Below, piece by piece: positions 11,795 through 23,047 of a DNA stretch of 64,000 nt; position 1 is the first letter of the stretch, and each line of letters opens with the position of its first letter. The DNA is from Megalopta genalis (lineage: Eukaryota > Arthropoda > Insecta > Hymenoptera > Halictidae). The position numbers and the translations under genes are program-made. The stretch is from NCBI RefSeq assembly GCF_051020955.1, contig NC_135018.1:9067439-9131438 (forward strand), in the 5' to 3' direction. The notes under the pieces are model-generated. The model was not told where the DNA came from and did no database searches. It saw only the letters and a program-made list of their open reading frames with translations.

Positions 11795-14700
11795 GTGGAT
11801 GGCGCAGGTACCTGATCGCGAGAAATGTTGGTGTAAACAGAACAAAAACTTTACATGCAGGTCCTCGCCGACCGGGCGTTGATTGATCAGCGTGATGGAG
11901 CCAGCCGGAAGTGCCTCCTTCGACTTCGAGCCCTTGGTGATGTCACGGAACTCCTCTGTGTAGTCCTGCATAATAGCAACGCCCAAAAAACAATCACATG
12001 CATGCATTCCAGAAAATTGTCTCGGAATACTGTTTCGAGCTCTTGTCTTTCTTGTCTCGTTTCTCGTAAACGATAAATAGAATCGAAATAAGTGTACACA
12101 GACGATTCGAAGGGAGAACGCCATGAGTTATTCCGCCGAACGTATTTAACCCTTGGAAATGTGATTTTAGACTTAGCGCACGACGAGAGAACGTTGCGAA
12201 CGTAACTTCGAAGTGGGTAACGCGAAGAATAAGCAGTACAAGATGGATTCGCGATTCGAGAAAGTCATTTTCGACGCGAGCAAAAATATTGATTTTGAAG
12301 CGAATATGTTTAGTTCGATAGTTTTGTTCGAGATATAGGCCGTGGATCAGGGAACACCGAATGTCGAAGAATAATCGCAAACTGTTATATCCATGCGAGA
12401 ACATTTGCCCGCAGAAACTTCACATAAAGCGTGACAATCGCCGTAAAAAGAAGAAAATATGTACATTTGATCGCGATCAGCTTAATTTACTGTGTGGTTC
12501 GTTTGGAAACTTTTGATACTAAAATAACACGGTTTAAGGAGAGCTTTAAGGTGTTTGTACCAAATTTTTTGTCAACCTTGTTTTTCCGGATTTATCGAGG
12601 TTTTTTATAGGCGAACCTACAATTTTTTTTTTTAAAGTCGGAAGAAACTATGTGACATAATGCTTGCTCCCTAAAAGATGGGTACAAAAGAATTGTAGGC
12701 CAACTTATAAAAAACCGAAGGTGACCTTGATAACTCCGGGACAAAAGGGGTTGACCAAAAATTTGGCACAATTATCATAAAGCTCTGTTCAAACCACTTT
12801 CATTTTCGTTCAAGAAATTTTCAATCGAAACTCCAGCAGCAGAATAAATTAAGATGGTCACATTCCATGGTTCATCCTCTGTATGAAAATAACGGAACGG
12901 GTAAGGGTTAAAAACGCTGGTCGAAAAGAATTTTGATTCTGTTCCGAGAACAAACTACAGCAACTGTTTGCATTTTCAGTGTACTCTATTGAACGTTTAT
13001 CTTTGTTAAATAATACATTGGAACTAGTACGGCGCAGCCTCAACTAAAAACGGCTTAGAATATATCGAGACATACGATAGAATCGCTAATGGATAAAATT
13101 AATGCAGTTATAAAAGGGACAGAACGAGAATAATATATATATCAATGCACTCTACGACTAGATTGTCTAACATCGGATTTCCAACCATGAGCAGGGGCTT
13201 ACATGCGATAAAAAGAGTCGCCGTAACGCGTAACGATTTCTCGATCTTACCTCGAACTGCGGCCAATTCATCGCCATGTTGACACCGTGGTTGTTCGACC
13301 ACCATTTCAGATCCTTTTCGTGGTCCGCGTTATTGATCGTGTGATAGAATTCTTCGTATATCTGAGGAAGTCTGTAACCAAGAAAATATTTACCTTCTAA
13401 CACCCAACTTCAATGTCAGACGAATTATTTCTCAGTAGAAAGAATACGTCATGCCTCATTCAGGCTCTATCGACGTGTCGTGCTGCATTCGTTTGTGTGT
13501 GTGTGTGTGTGTTCTATTTCATAAAAATTCTATTCGCGTGTTCCAACGGAGACGCGCGCATATTAAATACGGTAAGCATCCGACGAGCAAATAGATTCAG
13601 ATTAGGTCAATATGGGATGACTATCAAGAGTCCCAGCGAACTATTTACTGGCAATTCGTCGGCAGCTGATTCGCCGGCCGAGGATTAAGTTTAGAAAGAT
13701 TAAGGGCTTCTTGACCCCCCCCCCCGGATATTAAAACCGCGATACTTGCTCTGGAATGTTTTCGTAGAAACGTCGATTTCAGTCTAGTAAAGTTATTTTC
13801 TTTTCCGGTAGAAAGTGTAATCAAATTGATATTATTGTCAGAGGCGTAGCTCTGACGACATTTAAAGTGCATCAGATTGTATATTCTTGGAATAATATTG
13901 TTATCATTATTGCAATTTTTGCATCGACAAAAATGTTTGTTATTTCATGACGTGAAGTCTGATAATGAGAAAATTTGTGTTAAATAAAAAAATCTTTAAC
14001 GATAAAATTGAAAAAGAGAATGAAAAAAGCAAAAGTTAACCGATCCAGCCAGTGAACGATTCGCATACAACTGGCATGATTCTTTCAACGAACTTGAAAA
14101 TGAATTTCAATTACAATCCGTTAAGTAAGCCAGACTTCGTTAGGGTCTACGAGACCCTAGTTGGTTCTAAAGATAGTCTTGTTTGGTCCTTTAATTGATC
14201 CTTTCAGGATCAACGACGAATCGAACGTGTGCCAATTACGATTAATAAAAGCGTTGCACGCTTACATCGGATCTTGGGATATATTTAGGCATTTGTGAAG
14301 GTCGAACAGGACCTCCTTGAAGAACTGCAGCCGCTGCGCCTCCATTGCCTGACACTTGTCGAACACCTCGGTCATGTCCTCCATGTACTTCGGGTTGTTC
14401 AGGTTGATTTCCTGCAGCGTCGCCTCGTACTTCTCTTTCGCCTTCTGCACCTCCTCTTTTGTTTTTTGCACCCTGTCCTGCATTTTCTTCACCTGTTGAT
14501 TAAATAGAAAGACCACGATCAATACCGGGAGTCACGGACGGTCCGTGGGAGTGTCATCGAAGGTAAGGATCTTGGCATAAGTTCACAGAGCGATCTTGAG
14601 TTTCGTATAACCCGAGCTTCCATAGAATCTTGTGATCACTGCGAGTAGCTCGCAAAAGTGTTCGTACACCTTTCAAAACGCAATAACTTTTCTCAAACTG

Positions 14701-17700
14701 GACTAAAGTGACTTGAATTTTTTTTAGACGATAGAGGTCTACAATGACTAAAATGCGTTTTTGTAATTTTGCTATTACTTGGAGTGACAAAGAAAAAAAA
14801 AAGAAAAAACTTTTTAACTTGCATATATTTTATTAACGAAAATTTTCGTTATAGGTTCAGATAAAAAGCGTTAAAAAACGAGTTTGTTTTTACATTTTGT
14901 TGTCATTCCAAGTAGTAGAAAAATTTAAAAAAAGCATTTTAGTGATTGTGTAGTAGACTAGTCCCTCTACATTTAAAAAAATTCATGTCATTTAATACAG
15001 TTTCGAAAAAGTTATTGTGTTTTAAATGGTGTACGAACACTTTAATGAGCCACTGGTACCATTCTTGAGTCATTCGTACTTACAGTTTTTCTACAGCTCG
15101 AGCAAGCTTACAGTTTCTGGAAAGCTCGAGCTCGCTCGGAAGAGCTATACAAACCCACATTGGCGGGCTCGTCGATAGTAGACACTATGAATTCGATAGA
15201 TCGAGATCGACAATGATCACGCGTCTACCGTGTGACAAGCACACTGTCGACTTCGCGATGGTCTCATCACCGTACCGTCATGACAATCCCAATTCTTTAC
15301 CCTCAAGCTTACCTAGCGTACAACTGTGGCGGCAAAGAATACCTTTCGAAACAGAAAGCGTGATTTTTCAGGATGAGTAACGCAACAAAGATAGAAAAAA
15401 GAAACGTGACTAGACGCGAAAAGGAAATTGAAAAAAGTAAATTACCATTTCGAAAGTAAAGATTCAGCGGTGGGGAAAGCATCCGACACTAAATCGAACG
15501 AAAATTAACGATTACATTTGCGAGTGCAGTGAAAAGTGCGATTACACGCCGGTTTGTATTTGTATTTACAAATTTACGATGATTCCTGCGTGAAAAGGTC
15601 GGAACGTGGACAGACAAGTTTTCCGATGCGTCGTTGAAAAAGGCTCGCAATAAAATGAATTCTTATTCTATCTCGAGTCTGCTTGTTTTTTGATCGCACG
15701 TGTCACCCTCTCTGTCCACTGGTTAAAACGAAGTATGTAAATCGATCTAGGACTAAGCTGTTCTTCGAAATACTGAAGGAATAGAAATTGAAATTCTTGA
15801 ACATTTGCTTGCGAACTAGTGCAACTAGTTAACGAGTAATTTTGTTTGCAAAAGACAATTAAACGGTGCGATTACATGAATCTGATAAAGTGATAAAACG
15901 ACTACGGCTACTTGTGCAGATAAAGCGTTAAAAGTTGATCGCCTTTACGTACAAGGAACGAGCAATCATCGAGCAGTGGGAATATTAGAAAAGATTGGAT
16001 TTATCGACGAGCGATTTGCTGGATTATCGGGAAAGTTTAGCGGTTCGATTAGCTTTCGGAGTTCGATGGTTGCACGAACGGTTCATAGTAAAGAATTAGT
16101 TTGCTTACCAATAGAGCTTTCTGTAACGAGAAATTAAGAAAAGACGGTTAATCGATAAGCATGCCGCATGCAATGTCGTTATACATACAAGCTGAACGTC
16201 TCCTATTTTAGAGTTCCTAAGGCATTTTCGTATTCTGAGTCTCCATGCATCACATCCACACACAGTCATCTAAAAACGTTGGTAGCCATTTTTCAGAAGA
16301 TCGCCTCTCCTCCGGCGATTTAATGTCCACGGTGCAACTCGTGCAACAATTATTTATTTCAGTTCGCTGTGTGTGACTCGGTCAAATGTGTTTACCCTAC
16401 TCTCTTCGATGCAAAAACGATCATGGAGAAGAGAAATGTGCAACGACAATATGGTGCAGCAAACTGGTTCAGCTCGTGACTGGACTGCGGATCTTTACGT
16501 AAAATCAAAGTTTTTATTCCGAAGTTACGGCAAACGCATGCCTCTCTTAATAATTTCAACCAATTGAAAACGGTTCGACAAAATTTGATTACGAACGCAT
16601 AAAGCCCGCAGTCGATTCGCATTTGAAACGTACTTGACAAATTTAGTCGAATGATCGTAGCATTGACAAGAGCCTGCGAGTAAAATATTAACGAAACTGT
16701 TGAACTCTGTGCAAACTGTACAAAGATAGGACGAAACTGGCAAGAACAGTTTGGCATCCTTTCGCAATCGGTAAATATTGAAGGAACGGTTAAATAAGTT
16801 CGTGTGGACGCATGCAGAAATAAATATTCATCGAGACAGTCGGGAGAGACTAGAGAACGGTTCGTGAGACGGACGATTATATGTAGCGATACCGATAAAT
16901 ATCAGGGGACGCAAGACAGAAGACAACACGGCATGCAGACGTTCGTTACGATAATACAGGAGATTTGTTAACATACGTTTTCAGAGCCTCGGGCCATCTG
17001 CAAATAATACTTGCTAAAGAACAACTGTATCTACTCGTCTCGTCGAGCCGCGAATACGTAGTTCGAGATTAGATGCACACCGTCACATGTATAGTATACG
17101 CGTGCGCGCGTGTGCACGTGACACATATTTATGTACCCGTATGTACTCCGTTTACGCGTGTTTGCGTGCGCGATACTCCAATAATGGCGATACTTCGAAA
17201 AGGATTTTCACGAAATTTCCGATAATTGCGTTGCTGTTTATGGTAACGATACAATATTGTTAATTATCGTAGGAAAATTTTGCAGGTGGGTTAAATTGCT
17301 ATTGGATTTATTTTAGCATAATGATATAGGGCGTACGATATTTATTTCCTAGTTTTGGCCGTTACCGAGGAGGACTTTGCATAAATAAACTATTCAGATA
17401 ACGGATTCTCGAATAATTTTTTTACCGGGAACTGCACACAGGAATCAGCTCGGATTGTTGCGCAACCTTGAATAATCATTCGAAACATTTTCTCGACTCT
17501 GAATCAAATTTATAACCTTGCTTATTAATTTGGAGTTCCTTCATCCTGTTTGCCTCTGAATATCGCCAAGACCGTTTGCATTCGCGTTCCATGTATCCAT
17601 GTATCCACGTGCTTTCGATGTAGAGGGTATACAGGGTGTTCCAAGAGTCACTCGCAATAGAGAAATAAGGTCAGCTGGTACGAGACGGTCGAGCCAATGA

Positions 17701-19929
17701 GCGGAATCGAGCTTCGTCCGCTCATTGGCTCGATCGCCTTGCTCCAGCCTAGCTCGCCTCTCATTGGTCACTGTTTTTCGTTAATAACTCGTAAACGAAG
17801 CCGCGGAAATCCTCCTGCAAAGGAGGAGGAAGGAAGCCGGAAACTCCTCATTTTCCCGATTGCGAGTGACGTTCGGGACACCTTGTATATGTTCAGTTAA
17901 CCCGATACGAAAATTTTCGATCGAAATAATCTGTATTCAATCGAGTAGTATTTCTTGTAACAGGAAAAGGAATCGTTCTCGAATCCTAGTAACAAATTGT
18001 AGCAGTTCCGATTACAGATCGTAACAGTACATTTCGATATATCGGGCACATAGAACAGAAATCCTTCCCGAAGCGACACCGAAGCGACACCAATGGCAAC
18101 GCACGGTGGGCCCAACCGCGATTCTAGCAAGTAAAAGATCATACTTATTTATGTAACAGGAAGATAATCCTATTAATGGACTTTAATTTTCTAAGAAGTC
18201 CTACTATTGGGCTATTTAACAAATTTCTTCTGTCGTACAGAACTTCGTTTAGACATACGCGGGGATTTAGGATCTTGAGTAAGAAATAAGTTAAGGAACA
18301 AAAAAATCATGAAGAATTGAATCTTTTATATTTGCTAGAATCGCGATTCGGCCCACTGTGCGACGTCTGTGACGACGCCCGTGACTCGCAATCGGATACG
18401 CAACGCATGGATTGCGGCAATCGTCGATAACGTATGACCGAGCGATGCGCGATGACGTAATCGTTTATTACTATAATATATAATTCCGGGCAATGGAAGG
18501 TTGCAATCGTTGGTTTACCTGGTCCGGCGAAAGCGAACTGTCCGCGGAGGCGTTTCTCTCCATGTTCGCGGCGGTCCGCTCGGTTTTACAGCTGTTGTGG
18601 TATTCCGACTTCGCCTTCTCGACCTTCTGCAGAAGCTTCACCCAAGGCTTCTGCGCCTTCTTGAACGCGTCCTCCATCTCCTTGCGCTCCTTCAGGGTTA
18701 TCATTGACTAGAACCGAATCACAGCCGTACAAGCTTAGCGATCATGCATCATTGAAACATCGTTCGGGAAAACAGTCCTCGTCGTCGGAACTGAATCATG
18801 AATGAAAAATCTTTCTTCGTTTTATTGCAAATGCTTTCGAGTAGACTGCGGATTTGATGCAGTTATGATAACATTGACTGGTTTAAATGTCAAACAATAA
18901 ATACGTTAAAAGAATTTAAAAATATTCTTACATTCACCGTAATCTATTGATATTATTAAAAGAAGAGATAAATTTTTATTCAATTTCTGTTTCTTACAAT
19001 TCGCGAAGAAAATTATTGGATTCCATAAAATCCGCAGTCTACTCGGACACTGGCCCCACTTTAGACAATGACATAACAATTTGTAATAGAACCTCGATTA
19101 ACCGAACTGGATTTTCCTCGATGTTTAGCATTTAAATTTATGATTGTTCGAAGTAATAATGATAAAACTATGGAAGGATCTCGATTAAATCTCAGTCATG
19201 TTATATTATTGTATTAATAATGTATTATGTAATATTGTATAATAATGTTGTAGTAATAATAATAATAATATACAATATAAAATATATATATATAATAATA
19301 ATTTATCGAAAATAAAAAGAAATTAATTATCAATTTTGAATTTGGATAATCGATAATGCTGTACTGTCCAGAATTCGTAAATATTTGAAAATCAGCAGCT
19401 CGCTGGACGAGCGAGACGAAAGCCTCAAAGTTTGAAGCCTCGAAGAACAGGAACCACAGGTTACCGCTACAGGCTCGTGTTTTCGTGTATTTTATTTTGA
19501 AAGTGAAAAAGTGAATTTTCGTTGGGCCGATCGTATCAGGAGGATTTCACGGAAGTGCGTGCGTACCTTATGGTAATTGTCCTTCTGCCACGTTTTTACT
19601 TGCTGGATGATGTCGTTGCAGAGACTCTCCTTGACCCTGAGATGAAGATCGCATAACCTGTCGGACTCGACGAGAACGCCTTTCCACGCCGCCTCGGTGG
19701 TTCCATATTCCGGGCCTTTCTCGATCTTATCGTTCCAATTCTTCGACCAATTCTTCAGGGCTTTCGCGTAGCTCTTCTCGATCTCCGCCCTCTCTTGCAC
19801 GAGTGCTATCAAGCTGTCGCAGAGTTTGTGTCCGTCCTCGATCCTTTTCGTAGTCCGTTTGTAGTTGCCCGGCTCCCAGAAGGAGTCCGAGGTTGCTATC
19901 AGCATGTTATCGTCGCTGTGATGTGACAT
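9563..19929 (-). CDS. Synd: Syndapin (PACSIN family), F-BAR and SH3 adaptor, 8 coding exons
   Basis: Coding exons, in transcript order: 19567-19929, 18519-18707, 14266-14492, 13251-13371, 11855-11965, 10227-10393, 9886-10046 and 9563-9675. All introns are GT-AG, and the phases join to 484 codons (483 residues plus TAA). Residues 1 to about 300 form the F-BAR domain, with helical charged segments and the conserved NWPQFE end near residue 300. An acidic, Ser/Lys-rich linker with one NPF motif (403-405) follows, then an SH3 domain (about 426-483) with ALYDY at 430-434, GW at 460-461 and YPANYV at 473-478. Family knowledge: syndapins bend membranes and recruit dynamin and N-WASP through SH3 during endocytosis; NPF motifs bind EH-domain (EHD) proteins. 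The length matches the insect and vertebrate family (about 440-500 residues). The ATG is the first in frame after a splice acceptor and starts the typical N-terminus. The gene looks intact. Confidence 0.95.
9886..10046 (-). CDS. Synd: Syndapin coding exon 7 (NPF motif, start of SH3)
   Basis: Completes codon 393 and encodes 394-446, ending one base into codon 447. The acceptor is TTTCAG/AAAC and the donor CAAG/GTACAT. The single NPF (403-405) is followed by an acidic run (EEEEWDED) and the SH3 start (ALYDY at 430-434, DELSF at 440-444). Confidence 0.92.
10227..10393 (-). CDS. Synd: Syndapin coding exon 6 (Ser/Lys-rich linker)
   Basis: Residues 338-392 plus two bases of codon 393. The acceptor is TATGTAG/GAG and the donor ATTAC/GTGAGT. 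It has low-complexity, Ser/Thr/Lys/Asn-rich, presumably disordered sequence with many possible phosphorylation sites. Family knowledge: syndapin linkers vary and are alternatively spliced. Skipping this exon would change frame, so it is probably constitutive or uses alternative sites. Confidence 0.85.
10394..11854 (-). other. Syndapin intron 5
   Basis: AT-rich intron between coding exons 5 and 6, about 1.46 kb. Apart from the (GA)n tract at 11741-11790 I see no conserved ORF. The ORFs near 11163-11529 have no recognisable protein features. Confidence 0.7.
11741..11790. repeat. (GA)n microsatellite
   Basis: Near-perfect GA dinucleotide tract inside syndapin intron 5. It opens long artefactual Arg/Glu or Ser/Leu ORFs. 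Confidence 0.95.
11855..11965 (-). CDS. Synd: Syndapin coding exon 5 (linker)
   Basis: Residues 301-337, phase 0 on both sides, acceptor TATGCAG/GAC, donor CTGCAT/GTAAAG. It begins DYTEEFRDI, a conserved post-F-BAR motif, then turns basic (KGSKSKEA). The (GA)n tract at 11741-11790 lies about 65 bases into the following intron and is a polypyrimidine CT tract on the sense strand. Confidence 0.9.
11966..13250 (-). other. Syndapin intron 4 with a fold-back MITE
   Basis: About 1.3 kb. It contains the palindromic element at about 12530-12797. TTAA sites with CCCTT-type ends at 12146-12149 and 12908-12911 might mark an old TTAA element, but their TIRs agree only for about five bases. Confidence 0.6.
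12530..12797. mobile_element. Short palindromic (fold-back) MITE
   Basis: Imperfect inverted repeat. The left side reads GGTTTAAGGAGAGCTTTAAG then CCAAATTTTTTGTCAACC; the right side, reverse-complemented, reads GGTTTGAACAGAGCTTTATG then CCAAATTTTTGGTCAACC. Arms are about 120 bp. It has no ORF. The superfamily is not assigned. Confidence 0.7.
13251..13371 (-). CDS. Synd: Syndapin coding exon 4 (end of F-BAR)
   Basis: Completes codon 260 (Ile) and encodes 261-300. The acceptor is GTTACAG/ACTT and the donor is TCGAG/GTAAGA. It holds the strongly conserved LKWWSNNHGVNMAMNWPQFE that closes the F-BAR domain. Confidence 0.94.
13715..13725. repeat. Poly-C run
   Basis: Eleven C in a row in syndapin intron 3; length in the assembly may be unreliable. 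Confidence 0.9.
14266..14492 (-). CDS. Synd: Syndapin coding exon 3 (F-BAR)
   Basis: Residues 185-259 plus two bases of codon 260. The acceptor is ATCAACAG/GTG and the donor is CCGAT/GTAAGC. It encodes the long helix beginning VKKMQDRVQKTKEEV and the stretch FFKEVLFDLHKCLN, typical of syndapin F-BAR helix 3/4. The preceding intron (14493-18518) is about 4 kb, the largest of the gene. Confidence 0.93.
14642..15055. mobile_element. Tc1/mariner-like non-autonomous element, copy A
   Basis: The termini are GTAGCTCGCAAAAGTGTTCG and, on the reverse strand, CAGTGGCTCATTAAAGTG then TTCGTACACC. Arms continue inwards as inverted sequence (AACGCAATAACTTTT...). The inner part matches 48965-49150. No transposase. 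Confidence 0.75.
16483..16613. mobile_element. GACTGCGG-family MITE, short class (131 bp)
   Basis: Termini GACTGCGGATCTTTACG and GCATAAAGCCCGCAGTC. It lies inside syndapin intron 2. Confidence 0.75.
17632..17885. mobile_element. CAGGGTG-type MITE, TA-flanked
   Basis: Ends CAGGGTGTTCC and GGGACACCTTG with TA on both sides. The inner sequence (TCATTGGTCACTG then TTTTTCGTTAATAACTCG) is shared with 61138-61621. It lies in syndapin intron 2. Confidence 0.8.
18519..18707 (-). CDS. Synd: Syndapin coding exon 2 (F-BAR)
   Basis: Residues 122-184, phase 0 on both sides. The acceptor is TTCTAG before TCA ATG and the donor is CCAG/GTAAAC. It encodes a charged helix with AQKPW, then a Ser/Asp-rich turn ending SLSPDQ. 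This matches the corresponding F-BAR segment of PACSINs. Confidence 0.93.
18844..19039. mobile_element. GACTGCGG-family MITE, long class (196 bp)
   Basis: Perfect terminal inverted repeat of GACTGCGGATTT (the last bases are TTG on one side), with TA on both sides (18842-18843, 19040-19041), as for Tc1/mariner insertions. In syndapin intron 1. Confidence 0.85.
19086..19361. mobile_element. Pogo-like MITE, copy 1
   Basis: ATAGAACCTCGATTAACCG then AACTGGATTTTCCTCG at the left and a GATAATCG..CTGTA right end. It matches 47870-48076 along its length, including AATAAAAAGAAATTAA. Ends of the type TAGAAYCTCGATTA are typical of pogo/Tigger elements. The insert at 19201-19300 is simple TAA repeat. Confidence 0.65.
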
Positions 19930-19958
19930 CCTAGCCTAAATCGAGAAATTCCTTTCAC
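19567..19958 (-). CDS. Synd: Syndapin first coding exon (start codon, F-BAR N-terminal part)
   Basis: The exon begins after a CTGTTCGCAG acceptor, so 19930-19958 is 5' UTR and the ATG is at 19927-19929. It encodes residues 1-121, including the family hallmark SFWEPGNYKRT near residue 16 and the first long F-BAR helices. It ends in phase 0 at CATAAG/GTACGC. An acceptor this close to the ATG implies a separate upstream non-coding exon and a promoter further right. Confidence 0.93.
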
Positions 19959-22843
19959 CTGCGAACAGAAAGTTTCACGAAACCCCGTCAACCAGCTGTC
20001 CGGCAACAACTCTCCACCAACAATCGCTTGCCACGGCACGCAACTAATTATTTTCATTCGCGCGAGTCTTTGTCGCAGTAAATTCCGTGAAACGGCTCGA
20101 GCTGGAACTCGTAGTTCGCTTTTTACTGGCGAGGACTTTCAAGCTCTATTATCCCGGGAAAATCGCAATTCATTTTAACACTAAACCTACCGAGCATTAA
20201 TGGTGACCGGTGACTCTTAACAGTGAACTTGCTCGATCATTTCTATATTTCCAATTATTTGTTCAATTATTTTCCACGAAGAAGTTTCTCAAGTTCATAG
20301 TATCGTCAAATTAAAAACCGATCGTTTCGACCGCAGTAGGTTTAGTGTTAAATAGGAGGCACTGGCAATTCATCTTTTACCCGGGGACATCAGCGACTGA
20401 CAGTCTAGTTGGAATCAAAAATAACAATTATTGTAAAGTTCTCTGCGATGAAAATCCCCTTCATAAAGAACTGATTATCATCGAAATCAACATGAAATAT
20501 AAAGGGTAACAAAATCGATGAAGAAAACGATTAAAAAATATCGATGCGACTGCGGATCTTTTGTGCAAAATAAAAAGTTCTGACGTTAATCGTAGGGAAC
20601 AGAAGTTCGATAAAAACGTATTTCTTTATTTAATCAATACATAAAGAATATCATGATGGTATACGTAAATTATTTTAAAGTCACGGATATCGTTGACAGA
20701 AATTTATTTCGATCATTCGCAACAGTTAACGGTACAAGTACTTCCAAATAATGGACGATTTAAGACAATTCAGACTATCGTGTGTTATCCGTCTCTAAAC
20801 AGCTCCGAATTCGAAGGAAAAGCAAAAGTCATAGACCAGCTGAAACTCGTGACTGCGAGCTTCGATTTAGCAGCGTGTGGAATAGTGAAAACATTGAAAA
20901 TAAATATCTAACGTTAAGAGCCGCGGGTGTCCCTTGTACCGGACACGTTGTTCGAAAGGCTGGGCGCAGAGAGGCGCAAATCCTCGACTTACTCGCGACT
21001 TACGACATCGCGCGATCCAATGAAGAAAAACGGGCGTCTACCGCGAAAAAAGGAGGTAAAAGACGAAGCAGGGTAGAAAGGAGAAGACGAAGAAGGAGGT
21101 GCCGGGATCGAGAAACGCGGGCAGCGGAGGCCTTCGGCCTTTAATGTTGAACGCGAGGGAGAAGGTCGATTCAAGGTTCCGTGTAGTCCGATTTTCGGCG
21201 TCGCGCACCGACATTGGCATCGGCATCGGGATCGGCATCGGCTGGAACAGGTGAACGAAATGGTTTCCTGTTACGCCTTTCACGTTCGCATGTACTTGCG
21301 CGCACATGCACACCTACGCAGAAGCGTGCACAGAAACGCGCGCAGAAACGTGGAGACAGAAAGGTAGGCAGAAAGGTATACGGTATACGGCCGGGAACGA
21401 GGCGGTGCACCTTCGCGTAGGATCCTTTCAGTGCTCGCAGGAGACCACGGAGGAATGAGTATGGTCATTCCGAACCGTGGAATGCTGCTCTACCAGCTGG
21501 ATAAGTTCTGTGTGTCGGTGATCTCGTAGGCGCCACGACCAGTGCTGATTAGTTGATTCCAGCGTTATTACTACCGGGCGATGTTACATTTCCATCTAGT
21601 GAGCACCGATTGCAGTGGTCGTTGCACCTTTCGTAACGAACCTGGATCCCTATTCAGATATTCAGAGTCGCGACGTTGCTTTACTGTTCCGAGTACTACA
21701 TACATATGTACTTAGAATTGGTCTTTTCCTGCGCCAAGGGTTACGCGGAAGACGATCTAACCAAATCTATGCAGTGTCGCTAATCCATGGAATTTATTGG
21801 TTCGTCTCGTTTGTCGTTCCCATCTTTTTGTTTAACGCTGGACTATGTTCGATGTATATTGTTTTATAGCAATGCCAAGATCGAATTGCCTCGAACTTCG
21901 TACGATTTTTATTCGAATATATGCTTGGCTGAAGAAGTTTGTCTAAAAGTTTCACGTAGAAACATTTTTACAATATCAGAAACTGTAAAAGAAAATATGA
22001 GAAAACAGTCGTTTCGATTGGTATGGCAGTTCTGGCGTTAAATATCTGTGGACAGATGATTCTGGGATGATTCTTGATTTTCGAGGTAAAAATATTTCTT
22101 TTGCGAAATCAATGAAACATGTCGCAAATAGTATAAACATATTCGCGGCGCAAACTTATGAGACGACCTCTAATATTTGCGCGGTAGAAAACGGTTGAAT
22201 GTAAAATTTGGTAGAATTGTTGGGGATGTGAATTATCTGTTGCACTATTATGATCAAAGAGAAATTAGAAATGCTGGTCGATGCTTGCAAAGAGGACGAA
22301 AGTGTTTGTGGATTTTCGTGTAGAGTACCGTAAAAGTGTTCCAAGTTTGTTCTACAGCGTTCAGACGTAAGGACGTCGCGATTCTCCATAAGAGAGGTCG
22401 AACACGCGCGACGTTCATTCACTATAGCGGGTCTATAAATACGGGAAATATAAAAATAACACTGTTGCACAACCCTGTCGCGGCAGACGCGTTATTTTTA
22501 CGCGAAAGTTTACGGTTCTTGTCACCAGCGACGACACACCTTGTCGCTTTCTCGTGAGAAACGTACGCCGGTCACGTTTACCCACGATGCCTCGCGGCTT
22601 ATCAACATCATTTCTCGTAATCGGCTGGCACCGTTGATACTTTATCGAAAAATGGAATCGCGAGATCGTCGATATTCACGACGATTCTACCTTTTTCTTT
22701 TTTTATAGATTATCGATCGCGCATAGAGTGTTTACATTAGAGGTTTCTATTTGTAGTTCGCGAAATGAATGACGGGGGAAAAAATCAAGTAATGAATAGT
22801 TTACTATGTCGATAAAGTTTCGTCACATGGTAGATCGAGTATA
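19959..22843. other. Region upstream of syndapin coding start
   Basis: Holds the TTAA MITE 20179-20347, a single GACTGCGG end at about 20552, and a GC-rich stretch about 20930-21470. On the minus strand two GTAAGT donor matches (20987-20992 and 20998-21003) border that GC-rich stretch, a possible non-coding first exon. ORFs here are Arg/Lys or Cys/Arg-rich low-complexity frames. Confidence 0.4.
20179..20347. mobile_element. piggyBac-type MITE, CACTAAACC family
   Basis: TTAA at 20175-20178 and 20348-20351; 12-bp perfect TIR CACTAAACCTAC. 169 bp, non-coding. Confidence 0.85.
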
Positions 22844-23047
22844 TAGGGTGTTCCGACTGATTACAGTGAAATATCTCTGAATGCGTTGAGGCTACGAAAA
22901 AATGTTTATGCGAAAGCATAAAGTTCAATATAAAAAGATGTCTTACGTAGTATTGTCATTTTTTTCATTTATATAATGGTGAAGGATATTTCAAGGCCAA
23001 CACGATTTTTCCTTATTCGTACTATGATCGTTAAACGAAACACCCTG
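22844..23047. mobile_element. CAGGGTG-like MITE with different interior
   Basis: Ends TAGGGTGTTCCG and CGAAACACCCTG, followed by TA. The interior does not resemble 17632-17885. Confidence 0.65.

Larger units (their letters stand above)
14493..18518 (-). other. Syndapin intron 2, host of three MITEs
   Basis: The largest intron, about 4 kb. It carries a Tc1-like element (14642-15055), a GACTGCGG MITE (16483-16613) and a CAGGGTG-type element (17632-17885). The rest shows no coding signal. Confidence 0.7.

Noticed and set aside
12146..12911. TTAA-flanked element with CCCTT ends
   Set aside because: The TIRs agree for only about five bases and another MITE lies between; chance TTAA sites are likely in AT-rich DNA.
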